From: Epiperipatus broadwayi
Taxonomy: Eukaryota; Onychophora; Udeonychophora; Euonychophora; Peripatidae
Length of the DNA stretch: 64,000 nt
Direction of reading: 5' to 3'
NCBI GenBank assembly: GCA_028023455.1
Contig: JAQFVV010006695.1
Span: 396,626-460,625, forward strand
This document shows positions 46,478 through 59,699 of this stretch, piece after piece. A program made the position numbers and the translations under genes. Under the pieces are notes generated by a model that was not told where the DNA came from, ran no database searches, and worked only from the letters and a program-made list of their open reading frames with translations. How positions within the stretch are numbered: the first letter of the stretch is position 1; each line of letters starts with the position of its first letter.

Positions 46478-49400
46478 ACCGTCTGCGCTTTATAAAATAA
46501 TATTAATTAATGATATTAAAGAATGATTTATTTATTTTTTTCTTGAGTGCTATTAGAGTTCTCTGCTAATGAAGATTTTATAAATAAGGATAATTTGTTC
46601 AAACTTAATGTGTTTGGTATTCGAATCCAGCAAAATAACTATGCATAGTGACTAGTTCATTTGAAAAAGAATTTATTTGGAAATTAGTTTATTTAGCTTT
46701 TATAGTAGAATTGACTTCTGGTAATTAGCATGTGTTAAATTACTATTTCATTTCACAATTTTGTATTTGATTATTGTTGAATGCATCATAATTAATAATT
46801 GCATAATTGAACTCTAATTTTATTTTTTTCATGTTTAGTTGATAATATATGACTTGACCTAAAGGATATCTCTTTTTTTGCATCTTCATTAGTGGTATTA
46901 GTTGACTTCGTAAATATTTTATACATATATGTGAATTATTGAAATATAAGTATACTTTTGTTATTAAAATTTTTTAATATAATGTTTAAGTTATATACAT
47001 GTGTATAGGGGTATTTTAATGTAAAAGGATAGTGTATTTACTGTTTATAAACTTACAATTATATTTTTAAATTTAAGGTATGATATTGCACATAAACATG
47101 TGAGCTTAATAAGATTGTAAGTTACCCTTACAGTTGGTATGAGTTATATATTGTTTTTACTAGTGTTTTTGAAGGTTTGAACTTGAAGGTTCTTAATTGT
47201 TTTTACTTGAATGACAACTGCAATACTATTTATTGCAATAATTATATTAGTACATGAATGATATAAATATAATATATATTATAGAAGAAAGTTTTTACAT
47301 TTATATATAATAGTTTATATTTTAAATACAATAATGAACATTCAAATATACATAAAAGATAGGTAATGAGTTGTGCAACTAATGAGTTGATGTCATCAGT
47401 ATTCATAAATGTATTAGAAATTATCATAATTAAAAAAAGAATAATAAATCAAGAAAGAATAACTTTGTCTTGATATACAGATTATATTTCAATAATTGTT
47501 AAAGCAAGTTATGAATAATATTTACAATGATTTTAATAATTATATATTGTAAGAGTAGGATTCCATTTTATATAATTATATACAATATCTAGGTGTTGAT
47601 ATATAAAGAACATGCACTTTGATTTGCTTATTTGATATGCTAGATAGGAGTATAAATAATAAAATATTTATATTTTACGAGTACTTTATAAGCCAGGACA
47701 TTTATCTATTGTATAACCATTACTAAATATCCCTAGCCTTGTATATTAGCTCTTGTGTTAAACATATAGAAATATAAGTCATGAGACAAAATATCAATTA
47801 TTATTTTTATAATAGTGAATAAAGCACATGATGAAATTATGTAGTAACCTGTTTAAATGGCTAATATTCATAAATATTTATCAAATCGAAAATAAAATAT
47901 AAGATGAATGAGAATGGGAATCACATGATAATTATTATGGAAGGTTATATAAAATTGTTAGTAACAATTAATTACAAATTAACTAACCAACAAATTAAAT
48001 CAATAACTCATATACACAACATTCTTAAAATTTTATTCAGTCTACAAAAAATATTTTCTACATATTTTTTTTAACTTGGAAATATTTTTACTATATTTTC
48101 AAACATAAATGATTATCTTTAAATCTTATTTTTTAAATCAAAAATAAAAATTTATAGCTCACTAATCAAGTTTATTCATACTTGTATGACAATCACTTCT
48201 ACTAGATATGACACCAAAGCACATATTACTTCAATCATACCTTCCAATTATTTATCATGTGTTTATTAGTTGAGATAATACTATATTTGAATTTGGGCAG
48301 AAATATTAAAATATTTTATATTTTCATGCTATAGAATATTTCTTTGTATTCATATTCTGCTCAATATTTAACATATAGATATGTTTACTTATAATTTATT
48401 GTGACTAATATATTGAGATGGTTGTGTCTCGTGGCATACAATATAGTGGTATGATATATATATATAAAGTGGAAAGGAAAAGTAGAATTATGCAAAAAAA
48501 AAATTGTAGATATTTTCTGTATTACACTGGAATAACAATTAACGATTAAATAATTTTGAATTTAATTTTTTTTATTATAAATTAAACATTTAAAAATATT
48601 TAATATTTTATTAATTCTGATTTTGAAATTAAAATAAGCATGGTTTTATGTTACAATAAATATAGTGGTAATTATAAAATTTCATTATCTATTTTGATTA
48701 GATTAAATTTTTTAAAATTTAAGCTTGTATTCCATATTTTAATCATCCAAAGTTGTTTTTGAAAGTACTAATGTAAATTGTAAAGTCATTAACTTTTTTT
48801 AATCAAGATAAAGAAAATTTGCTTTTAATTTTTTTTTTTTAATTCCACTCTGACTATAATAAGGTTGGGAAAAAAGATTAGAGAGTGTTTTAAAAGTTTT
48901 TAGCTATAGAGAGTTACTATGAAGATATAACTGAAGGCAAGACAGTGCGAGTCAGCCACTGTTAGTTCACAATGGTAGTTTGGATTCACTTGGAAATAAA
49001 GGATTTGCTTTTTTGTGTTTTCCATGGACCATACTGTATACTAGGTGTTATGCCTGAAGTCTCAAATTTTAGACTAAATGGAGATGTTTGAATGTCAATA
49101 GTTACTTAGATTATACCTTTTCTGAAGATGACAGTAAGCCAGTCTATTATTTTAAAAGGAATCAGCTTACCAAGAGAGTCCATCACTTTGCTGAAGAATT
49201 AGTTTATACAAGTAGTTTTCATTATAAGCAGAGAAGCAGATAGCTAGTTTGTCATATATATAAAGTACAGCTGGTAAGTACAGTGTGTTATATATATTGA
49301 GAATATTTTTAATAATTTTTTGAAAATGACCCTTGTAATTTTTAAATTACAACAATTTTTTAAAAAATAATAACTTTATTCAATTAAAAGTAAGATGCAT

Positions 49401-51151
49401 TTCCATTATATTTTATTAAAAAAGGAAAATACCAAAAATGTTTCTAGATTGGAAAGCAAAATAACTTGCTGAATATTTTTAGAAACATTTATAATTAATC
49501 AAGAGAAAAGAACTTTCCAAATTGAATCTCATGAAATGTTCTTTTTAAAAAAATAATTTATTTTTACCATTAGAAATAATGAATGAATTAATAACTTTGA
49601 TTCATAGTATTTTTTATATACACACATACATGTGAATTTTATGTATATTTTCAACATGGAATTAATTGTGAAAAATATAATATTTTTTATAAGTTTATTA
49701 TTTTGATAAATTAAAATATATAATATAAACATCAGTGTGCCCACACATTTCCATGGGTACTCACATATGTATATGTGAAAACAATCATTATTTATGTATC
49801 ATTAAAATGCGATAGCTTATTTATTTATTATATGTCAATTCAAATATGTTCATTTTATATTATACAGCCATGTCTGCATCATATATAGTGTTTTACGTAA
49901 ACCTATTGGAACTTATATGTAAATTACTATGTAATAGTGGATTTCTTTTTGGTATTAACAAAATCAGAAGGCATAATTTGTATGTATAGTTATATTTACA
50001 GACCTTACTTTTATTGTTCTTAATAAATTTATATTTCATTATTAAAGTTATTCCAGTGAATTTATTCAATCTGAAATAGTTTTAGAATATTATCTTTGTA
50101 TTATATCTCTTGATCACAGTAACAGTTGTAGGGCTTTTGCTCTCTGAACTGGATTTATGCATAACGGTCTGTTATATAAAACTGGTTTATATTTAGTGTT
50201 TATGGACATCCAGTTGTTCATGATCCTGGTTGATATAAAGAGAAGAATATCCTTTAAAGTCCATGCCTACATTTCATTTTAATTATCCAGTACATTAATG
50301 GTACTAAGTTGCCAGAGCATTGATGATGATCAGCATGTTATAATATCCCCACATTATTGTTTGTTTTGTTATATATTTTGATGGATTAGCACTGAAGTTT
50401 GTCAATCCAAATTATTGTTTAAATAATCTGCCCTAAGCTGGCAAGGGCTAAATAATTAGCCTGGTGTATAGTAGACCCATTTCAAATCCAGTCACAACAT
50501 TGGCTGTTGATTTATTTTTTTTGTTGATCATTCATGATGATGAATGATTATTTTGTGTATTGCTGGTGAACTTATAATTACTTATAATTAGGTCTGCATT
50601 GATCTCATGCTCATCTAGTTGTATTATTTATATTTAAAATTTTATATTTTGACTTGGGGTTGATGAGAATGATTTTCCATCACCCCAGGTTTATTCCTGG
50701 ATCTTTCATACTAATGTATTAAGATTATCGTGTGTGGAAAATATGTTTTCTGAACTTATAAAATTTATTAAATAATATTTCTGCGTAACACCTTCATGTA
50801 ATATTGAGATTTTCATCTTCTAATCTAATATATTATATGGTATTATATATGCATTCTCTTCTAATAAGGAAAAAAAAAAAAATATTTGCATAATTTCATA
50901 AAATATTGTTTATTTCAATCTAAAATAATATTTTGATATTGTAAGCCTATTGTTATACATTAAATTATTTACAATAATTTATTTTTTATATATCTATAGG
51001 TACATTATTCTTAAGTTTATTCATGTTTACTTCAATTAAGTATATATTTTAAAACTTTTGAATATTATTTTAGAATTAGTTCTTATGAAGATGAAGCCAA
51101 ATTTAAATTATTTTTACTAATCTATAATTATATTTTATGATAAGCATAGAG
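46478..51151. other. 4.7-kb A+T-rich region without a supported gene
   Basis: No transposon end or coding domain was recognised. Two stretches (about 48,850-49,270 and 50,090-50,720) are less A+T-rich and less repetitive than their surroundings and might be old unique sequence. No long open frame or splice pattern could be defended. Confidence 0.4.
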
Positions 51152-51661
51152 GGTACTTATTTTTTAGACCATACAAATCACTTGATGGCGTTATTGCTAA
51201 CCAGTTCCACATTAGTTGCTAACAAGTTCCACATTAATATACCGTTTCTAAGGCCATTTAAGTTAACCTGTAAAACCTTTTTACGAGGGCTTTTAAGTTT
51301 GCCTGTAAAACTGCTTTACGAGGGCCTTTAAGTGACCTGTAAAATGGCTGTTTAATGTGGTTTGTTAATTATATCGCAACTTTCATTTGGCTAGCGTAAT
51401 ACTCTTAGTGTAATACATCTTTTGACGTTTTGTTTTACAATTTCTGCGATCAGTTTAATTTTTACATTTTTTGCGGTATCATTTACGAGCATCTGTATTT
51501 AAATGACAGTGTTGATTGAAAATCTGTATTTTAAATTCATTGTGTTACACATGAAGTGACGGATAATTACTTTGTAATAATTGTGATGAGGTTAGTTTTT
51601 GTGAAGAGAGTTTTTAATGTTGAAAATATTTTTGGAAAGGGTATTGTCAAGTGCGATTTGT

Positions 51662-51815
51662 GACTATTCACGTTCTTTTTGAGAACACAGTATTGTTTCA
51701 CAAAATAGCATACTATGCCCATGATAGTGTTAAGTTGGACTATTCACACTCTTTTCGAGAACAGTATTGTTTGACAAAATAGCGTACTATGCCCATGATA
51801 GTGTTAAATTGAGCC
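51662..51815. repeat. 76-bp tandem duplication inside the Merlin element
   Basis: GACTATTCAC starts at 51,662 and again at 51,738. Each unit continues to CATGATAGTGTTAA. Confidence 0.8.
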
Positions 51816-51879
51816 ACTTGCCAATGACAGAAGAGGATGCTGTGTTTTTTTTTTTCATGATAAAAAAATAATACTTGAT

Positions 51880-52495
51880 GCTAAAAAATGCATTTGCGGT
51901 CGAGCCATGTTGTTAAAAAAGTGAAAACCTACATATTCGAATGCGAGTTGACAACTTGCTGTCGAAGGTGTTCCATATGCAAGCAGACATGGTTCAATGG
52001 TTTTAGAATCCTTTTTGAAACCTTTGAGGTTTGTATATTTCTAGAGCCGTGATGAATTAACCATGAAAAGAACCAATGAAGAATTGGTACTATCCATATC
52101 TGCCGTCATCAAGTGGACGTGTGGCTGCGTGAGCTGTGCAGAGAAAGCCTTCCCTGGGTTTCCTGCCAACAAGTTGGAGGGCCAAGTTGTATAGTCGAGA
52201 TTTACTTGGCATAAGAGCAGTGGATGTTTGGTGGTATGTGCTGAGGCACAATGGAATTTTTGTAGTTGCAGTTGCATCATGTTCTGCAGAAAACCTTTTG
52301 AAAGCCATAAAAGAGAACATCACACCCGATTCCACAATCTTCTCTGATTGTTGGAAAGGCTATCGGATGACTGATCTTCAGGCTGCTGGTTTTAAACACC
52401 GAGTAAATCATAAATACAATTTCGTTGACCCCACAACAGGTGCACATATCCAAAACATCGAGCGTCATGTGGGGGTTGCTCAAGTGGGAAGATAG
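51880..52495 (+). pseudogene. Merlin (IS1016-like) transposase, inactivated
   Basis: An N-terminal Cys-rich region reads CCRRCSICKQTWFNGFRI, then stops, then HQVDVWLRELCRESLPWV and GGPSCIVEIYLA, followed by a stop at about 52,212. The family motif is IVEIDES, so the first catalytic Asp is replaced by Tyr. A frame shift then leads to HNGIFVVAVASCSAENLL, TIFSDCWKGYR with the second catalytic Asp, VNHKYNFVDPTTGAHIQNIE with the final Glu, and a stop at 52,495. Two of three catalytic residues remain; frameshift, stops and the D-to-Y change make it inactive. Confidence 0.85.
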
Positions 52496-52854
52496 GAAAC
52501 AGCATGGCATGCTCCAAAATATAGTAAATGACTACTTGTCAGAGTTTATGTGGAGGTGCCTACACAAGGGAGAGGATTTGTTTTTATGTATTTTCAAAGA
52601 AATGGCTCTTAATTAATGAATTAGAGAGTTGTTATATTGTTTGTCCAGAATTTTTGGGCCATTTAATTTATTGAAGTGTTTTTAAACATGAAGTGAATGT
52701 TTATTTAAAGAATAAAAGTTTCAATTTTTTTTAAAATCTTCATGAGTATTATTTACTTCATTTAAATTCATTTAATACATGTATTTCAAAATAAAAAACG
52801 TCCTATTTTTTAATAAAAAAGTAAAATTACATTATGCTAAATGAAGTCATCTAA

Positions 52855-53280
52855 AAACTAAATAATCACATCTGATTTTATAACAAAATGTCTTGTTATG
52901 CAGAAAGAAGTTCTAAAAAGAAATCAATAAAATAAAAAAATAGGCACAAACAAGAAGCAAATTAGGCCCTTTATAAAAAAAAAATTAATTTACGCCAAAA
53001 GAAGTTTTCACCAAAAATAATTAATGACATCTTTTTTTTTTTAAAAAAAAAAAATTATATATAAGTCATTAAAAAAAAAAAAAAAAGTAAAGAAAGTCAA
53101 TGTCAAAAAAAAAAAAAAGTAAAATAAGTTGTTTTTTTTTTTAAAAAAAGTAAATAATCACATCTGATTTTTTTTTTAAAAAAAGGAAATTACGCAAAAA
53201 TAAGTTGTAAAAAAAAATCAGTGAAAAAAAAAACATCTGATTTTAAAAAAAAATTCAAATAATGTTTTAAAAAATAAATC
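52855..53280. repeat. Degenerate A/T-homopolymer tandem array
   Basis: CACATCTGATTTT recurs several times, separated by runs of 8-15 A or T. This is the 3' subterminal part of the Merlin element. Confidence 0.6.
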
Positions 53281-53383
53281 AATAACATTGTAAAGGCCAG
53301 GTAATGTAATGTTTATATGTATTAAAGAGTATAAAGTGCCATCAAGTGGTTTGTATGATCTAAAAAATAAGTACCACATAAAG

Positions 53384-55440
53384 TAAAATAAATGTTACCA
53401 TTTGCATTACATTATTTTACTTATTTTTAGATGCATAATCTTTCTTTTTTTTAATTTCGTTTTCTGCTCTTTTTTTTCGGAGGGGAAGGGTCTTTTTCAT
53501 ATTTCTGACCTAATAATTACTGTATTGATTATGACCTTTTAATGTTTTACATTGTTTCAACAGCTGAATATCTCTGGTCAATCCATGTTGAGATGAAGTA
53601 GGTTTAAATTTTTAATTTATTTTTCTAGTTCTTTAGAAGTTCGTTGATGAGAAGGAAGATAAACTCTTCCCCCTTCCTCTTTGCTTTTTTAAAAACTCCA
53701 TTCTGTCAGAAAATATCCAAAATATAAACAAATATATTTTATTTTTTTACAAGTTTTTAAAAAAATAATTATTGTAAATTAAATAACAAGTACATTTCAT
53801 AGATTAATATTTTATACATATCATTTTTTACAAATAATTTACCAGAATAATTTATTTTTACTAATTTTTTTGAATTCAAATGAATTATTATTTTCACATG
53901 AGTGTGTACATGTTTACATTAATACATCATTGACATAGGTGTCTTCATTCCATCTATAATTAGTTTTATTATTTATGATTATGACAAAAGTTATGTCCTA
54001 ATATTTATAGAACCATTATTTATTTATATTGATAGTAAGATTTATTAAATTAATTGTTTTAAAGAAGTTAAATTGAATAATGTTGATGTATGTTTTAAGA
54101 TAACAGCTTCAATACATAATAAATTTATAAAAGTAGAATTTGAAGTTAAAGCATTTAGATATAGAAATTAAGACAAATAACTATCACAAAATTATATAAA
54201 ACATTTTAATAAATAAGATTGAGAAAAATAATTCCCATAGATTCATAACAAGCATGGATACAAAAGATAACTGTTATTAAAAATTTTAAATATAAAAATA
54301 ATAAATAAAATACAGATAAAAATATAGTTAATTTCCAAAAGGACAGTTAATTGAGTTATACAAAAACTATGGATATAATCCTAAAAATATCAAAAATATT
54401 TTTTTTAATTATAAAACATATAAATGAAATATTTCTATTCTAAATAATAATAATAATTGTAATAAAAAATTGTTAAAACTTTTGTTGTAACCTAAAATTT
54501 ATAATACATTAATAAAAAATAAAAATTACGTAGATAAAAACTCAAATGTAGTATTGTCAAATAGGAAAAATATAAAAAAGGAATTGTATATAAACTTGTT
54601 GAAATTTATATATGATTTACTATGGAAAACAGAAGAGTATACCAGTGTAATTATTAGATAAATCTACTTTATACATCATCTAATAGAAAAAAAAAATATA
54701 AAACAAATTATGTTAAATACAATACAGCTAAATATATATATAAAAGATCAATAAATATAATTAATAATTGATCAATTAAAAATAAATGTCAAATTTTATA
54801 ATGTATAGTTGATATGTAGGTGACTACACACACATATAAAGGTAATAGTAAATAAATAAAAAAATAAATGTACAATTAAAAGATGATTTATCTTTTAAAT
54901 ACAGAGCGAAAAAATAATTAGAACTTATAAGATTAGAAAAAAAATTATATTCTAATTGTAGGGAAAAAGTAAATTACTGGTAATGAGATAAAAATGTACT
55001 TGTACTAATTAAAGGAATGAAAGTCAGATTTCTGTCATTGATAACAGGAATTTGAGTCTCATAATAACTTGTTAATTAAAATTAACAAAAGGTAAAGCAT
55101 TCTGGAATTCAACATGTGTGCACTTAGAGAAATAACTACCTTATCTGATGAGTGAGAATACCAGCCAATCAGCTGTAGGAAGAAAACGGTGAAAAAAGAC
55201 ATGCAAGTTGAAGGAGAGAAAGTAATACAATTAATCAGGAGCTCAATGGGTGGATGGACTAAAATTTGTGGGTTTGACATCACCCTTTGTTTAGTAGCTT
55301 CTAGAGCGGAGACCTTACCTCCAGACATGAGAAAGCAAGCTAATTAAAGCTAAATTTTTGTTTGCTATTTTTTAAAGACATTATTAAGAAACGGTAATAA
55401 AAGCTAAGATAATAGTAGTAAAACTATAAATTTTTAATTC
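53384..55440. other. A+T-rich gap, nothing assigned
   Basis: Mostly simple A+T-rich DNA. A segment at about 55,060-55,330 is more complex and open for 89 codons on the minus strand, but no family resemblance was seen. Confidence 0.45.
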
Positions 55441-55870
55441 TATTTTTTATGTAAAAATACTGTTAATATAAGCTAAAAACAAAAGAGGACCAAGTACTGA
55501 ATCCTGTGGGACTTCATGATTAATTATGATCACAATACTGATAATATCATATATGTTAACTTTTTTATTTTTAACTTTAGCCTAAGAACAAAAGAACCAT
55601 GAATGCTATATGGATAAGAACATTTAATTAAAATATTAATAAAATCAAATGCTTTTAACAGATCTAGATAAATAAACAATATTTTGAGTTCATGATCTAA
55701 ATCTAGTGAAGATGTTAAAGAATGTACACGATTCCTTAAAGTATCCAAGGTGCTTTAACAACCATATCCAACAATAAAGAAATAATAGAAAAAGACCTAT
55801 AATTATCCATAAGAGTAGAATCATTCTTTTTATAGGCAAGTATGAAATGTCTAGTCTACAAGGATAAGTT
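55441..55870 (-). pseudogene. CR1/L2-type LINE reverse transcriptase fragment
   Basis: Minus strand, from 55,870 down: KNDSTLMDNYRSFSIISLLL (family NYRPISLLP fingers), then FIYLDLLKAFDFINILI, the FLDLSKAFDTV palm block with the first catalytic Asp, and NHEVPQDSVLGPLLFLAYIN (family GVPQGSVLGPLLFLIYIND). The YADD catalytic pair that should follow is not found. Stops and frame changes occur between blocks. It is the same strand and type as the pieces at 56,640-57,010 and 59,700-61,306. Confidence 0.75.
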
Positions 55871-56639
55871 AAATAAATAATCCAGAACAGGGATGTTAAT
55901 CCTCCTGGATTGTGATAGATTTAATTGTTCTCCTTGGTTAGATTTTTTTGTAAGCTTTAAATTTTTGATTTTAGTATTAATTTGTTATTTTATATTGGAA
56001 TTCAATAAATTGGATTTGCAAATGAAAAAAATTGTAAAAAAATTATATATTTGAACTTTGCAAATATTGAAAAATGAGTTTGTAATGACAAGTTGCTTTG
56101 TTATTGAATGGTTAGACAAGCCCAGTGATTTCAGAAACCCAATAAAATATTTTTAATTGAAATTTGTATTTAAATTGCAATGAATAAATACTGACCTCTG
56201 ATAAATCTATCAAATTCTGCTTTAAAATATTGAAATTGCTTTATAATTTTTAGAATATTTCAATTTATTCTAATAGTATTGGTATAGTCATCATTGTCAT
56301 AAGGCAGCTGTTATACCAGAAGTTATTACCTTCTATTGTGATTTTTAATTATTATTATTATACAATTATTGTTTAAAAAATAATCATGAATCCTAATAAA
56401 TGTCACAAAAAAAAATCAAGTTTTTAGTTATTGCAATTTTTTTCTTGAAATAATATCCATTTTGTCTCAAAACATATTGCAAAGGACTAATTCCATCAAA
56501 GAAGTAGAGATAGAATTAAATACTTTGTTCTTGCCATTATTCGATTATACCACTCTCTTTAGATTTTTTTTTTTTAATTAAAAAAATCTGAAAAAAAAAA
56601 ATACATGGGTTTATTAATTTTTTAAAAAAAGTAGCAAAA

Positions 56640-57010
56640 TATCTCAATAGCTGTTGATGCAAGTGGAATTTAAAGGTAACATTATTACAATTTTTTTGGA
56701 CGTCTCAAAAGTAAATAAGCCACCGAATTTATTGGAATTGTAATAAAGAGTTACACCATCTAATTCATCTAATTCAGAAGAACGGAGATTATTTAATATA
56801 GCAATTAAAATAAACAATTGATATTCAGGAATATTTATACATAAAAAGGAATTTAAATATGAATTGGAAAACAAACTTGGTTCTGATGTATTATACAGGC
56901 ACATTTGAAAAAATTTCATTAAACTGACCAGTTATATATCTTATATTATTTTGTAATTCTAATTATTTTCCTTATATCTAATAAATTTAATTGATTAGGA
57001 GATATTTTAT
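56640..57010 (-). pseudogene. Probable LINE segment preceding the RT
   Basis: The frame 56,919-56,644 has FSNSYLNSFLCINIPEYQLF, then ILIAILNNLRSSELDELDGV, which fits the conserved lead-in to CR1/L2 RTs (two-helix EI..II..LK-SKS.G.DG pattern). An EWRAIKSLI-like stretch upstream fits the W..IN.L linker. It is separated from the RT fragment by about 770 bp of unrelated sequence. The assignment is by pattern only. Confidence 0.45.
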
Positions 57011-57488
57011 TAAAGATTTGATCGCCCTCCATTCTTTTTTAAAAAAAAAAAACATTTTTATCATTAAGAAACTCATGATAATACTGAAACTTTAACTTTC
57101 TAATATATTTAATTTCAATATTAAGGTTTTTTAACACTCCTCATATCACCATATTTAATTGTTCTTGAAAGTTTTCAATTTTTGATGTTAGTATTAAACT
57201 ATTATTTTATATAAGAATTCAATAGATTGAACTTGACTTGATAGTAATATATATTTACAAAAAAACCAAATTTAAAAAAATAAGATTGTAAATGACAAGA
57301 AAAGATGCTTTCATCATTGAACAATTGATAGAGCAGAGTCATTTTAGAAAAAGAAAAAAATCTTTTTTAATTGAAATTTGTATTCAAAATTGAATGAATA
57401 AAAGTCAATCTCTGATAACTATCAAATTCCGCTTTAAAGTATTAATTTTTTTTTAATTTTTTTATAATATCTCATATTATTCTAATAC

Positions 57489-57632
57489 AATGTCTGCAAT
57501 GATACATTAGCTATAATTTTCATAAGGTGAGGTGATCAAAATGTCATGATACATTTGTTCAATGTCTGCAATGATATATTAGCTATAATTTTCATAAGGT
57601 GAGGTGATCAAAATGTCATGATACGTTTGTTA
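57489..57632. repeat. 72-bp tandem duplication
   Basis: AATGTCTGCAATGATA starts both units (57,489 and 57,561), and they differ at only two or three positions. Confidence 0.9.
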
Positions 57633-57871
57633 TACTAGAAGTAATTATCTTCTAATTTTTAAAATGACTGTTATAATGTATACTTTTGAATTTTAATAAT
57701 TATTACACAAATATTGTGCAAAAATAATTATGAATCTTGATAAACTTCTTAAAAATATTTTTATGTATTCCAAAAATGTTCTTGAAATAATCTCACAAAT
57801 AATCATGATTACTGATAACAAATGAATAAGTTAATAAAAATGAAGAAGACAGTGTTAAAACTCTATTTACT

Positions 57872-57979
57872 GTCTTGCATTGGTGGTCGAGAGGCCAGCG
57901 CAACTGCCTTGTACTTGCAGGCAGTTGCCCGGGTTGCGGGTTCGCATCCTGGCCGATGCTATGACACTTAAAAAAAAAA
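57872..57979 (+). mobile_element. tRNA-derived SINE with 9-bp target duplication
   Basis: The body carries an A-box-like TGGTCGAGAGGCC near the start and a B-box-like GGGTTCGCATCC, with a long variable-arm-like hairpin (AACTGCC...GGCAGTT) between them as in tRNA-Ser/Leu. It ends TATGACACTTA and A9. CTATTTACT flanks both sides (57,863-57,871, 57,980-57,988). Under 110 bp, it is a short SINE with no LINE-derived tail evident. Confidence 0.8.
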
Positions 57980-58334
57980 CTATTTACTTTATTGCTATTC
58001 ACATATACTGGCCTTTTGATTTTTTTGTTTTGAATTAAAATATCAATATACTAAAAGTGTATGAATTTAAAAAAAAAATAAAATCTATAGATGGCTGTAC
58101 AAATACAGTTTAAAAAGAAATATGATTATAGCAGGAGTTTTTTTTTTTTTTTTCAAAAATTTCTTTGACTATGCTCCACCTGAAGTTTTTAATAAATTTC
58201 TTTGATTTATTTTGCATAGCAAAGTGTCAGTTATGTAAGCTTATCATTTTTCATTTTTATTAATCAATTTTAAACAAAATCTTGCTTTGGCAATTAAAAT
58301 TAAACAAATATTCTGAAATTCTAAAAATGCACTA

Positions 58335-59396
58335 TACACCGCGGACTTATTTAACACGATTTTGAAGTTACGCGATTCGTGTTTCACCGGAAGTCGACCT
58401 CCGATAATGCGCTATTTCTTTAAATAATAAATTCCGTGCACTTACGTTATAGTGAAAGTAATAGCACATTATTGGAATTCTACTTTCATCTTAGTAATTT
58501 CAATATTTTCAATGCTTTATAATAGTAAGATTTTATGCAATAATGAAATTAAAATCATGATTTCCACATTTTATGTATACACACATTAAATTTTACAAGA
58601 TTATAATGTAAATTTGTTCAAACATTGTGCGTGTTAATTTTGCATTTTAAATCACATTCTGTTTTTGCTTTTTAAAAAAGAACGTAATCAATTATTAACC
58701 ATTTAGTATCCACAAGTTTATTTTTAAAAGGTCCGTAATAGCAGTGGGCACAATTAAATTTGACAATTAAAAATTAAAATCTGATTTTTAATTGTAATTA
58801 ACAATTTAAAAATTACTTACGGCGACTTGAAATAATGTGATGTGAAATTTGATTTTTAAACGGAATTGAAAATTAAAGACAAAAATAAGAATTTAATTTT
58901 TAGTTGTTAGTTTCATAAACAATTAATAAAATCATTGTCTCAAAGATTAATTACTAATTACGTTATCACCAGAAAACCATTGACACAACATGAGTGTGAA
59001 GTTGGCGCTAGTTGTTTGCAAACGAACGTATTTTTCGGCAAATAGCTATAATAATTAAAACGTGTATAAAAAAATGTAAATTACTGTACTGTAAATTATG
59101 CATAAAAATATATTATTTTGAATAAAATTAAATATTATAGTTAAAAAAAGTTTGTCTTGTATCAATTTTTTTCAAATTTGAAATTTTTTATTAGTCATAT
59201 TTTATTTCCTTATTTATTTTTTTTTGCGTGAATTTTAAAGTAATTTTACGTTGGTGCTTTGCTTTTACGCGAATTTTGAAAAATCACAGGCCGCATCCCC
59301 CCCTTTTCAATGTAAGTTACGTCTATTTTTGCGCGATTTCGTTTGTGCGTGTTTTCTGAGGCACCTGTCTATCGCGTAAAACAAGACCCAGGTGTA
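58335..59396 (+). mobile_element. Tigger/pogo-like element T3
   Basis: It ends with GCGTAAAACAAGACCCAGGTGTA, and its subterminal region (AAAAAAGTTTGTCTTGTATC) matches T1/T2. The left end reads TACACCGCGGACTTATTTAA followed by CACGATTTTGAAGTTACGCG. It lacks about 16 bp of the TIR (CTGGGTCTCGTTTTA). The interior differs in part from T1. No transposase is present. Confidence 0.6.
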
Positions 59397-59699
59397 CATT
59401 GTTCAATGCAAAGAAATTATCTCAATTATGATTAATAATGAAAAAAATCAGTTTAGTAAATGATAATTTATCAACATACTTTGAAGTATCTGATCTATAC
59501 AATTCAGGAAATTTAATTTAGTTGCAAAGTGGTCTGAAACAATTAATTTAGAAAGGAGATGATTCAAAATACAAGCCTATATTTAATTAATAAAAATCTA
59601 ATCTAGTAAAGACCAAGATGAGCAAATTATACAGAGTTTATTAAAAAAAAATTGAGTAATGATAATTATAAAACAAATCCAGATAATTTATGATAGACT
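59397..59699. other. Gap, decayed LINE or unique sequence
   Basis: No legible motif, although the minus-strand LINE may continue into it. Confidence 0.4.

Larger units (their letters stand above)
51152..53375 (+). mobile_element. Merlin-superfamily DNA transposon (2.2 kb)
   Basis: The TIRs are about 38 bp: GGTACTTATTTTTTAGACCA... at 51,152-51,189 and its inverse at 53,338-53,375. Flanks GCATAGAG and ACATAAAG match 6 of 8, consistent with the 8-9 bp duplications of Merlin. The transposase remnant inside (51,880-52,495) is of the IS1016/Merlin DDE type. The 5' subterminal region has short tandem units (CCTGTAAAAC...TTTACGAGGGC, 51,256-51,350) and a 76-bp tandem duplication (51,662-51,815). The 3' region (52,855-53,280) is a degenerate A/T homopolymer array. 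Confidence 0.8.

Noticed and set aside
55059-55328. 89-codon minus-strand frame in a more complex segment
   Set aside because: No resemblance to the LINE RT thumb or any other family, no repeat partner and no start context. It is recorded only as part of a gap.
57872-57979. Functional tRNA gene
   Set aside because: The terminal A-tail, target duplication, second truncated copy and imperfect boxes mark it as a SINE.
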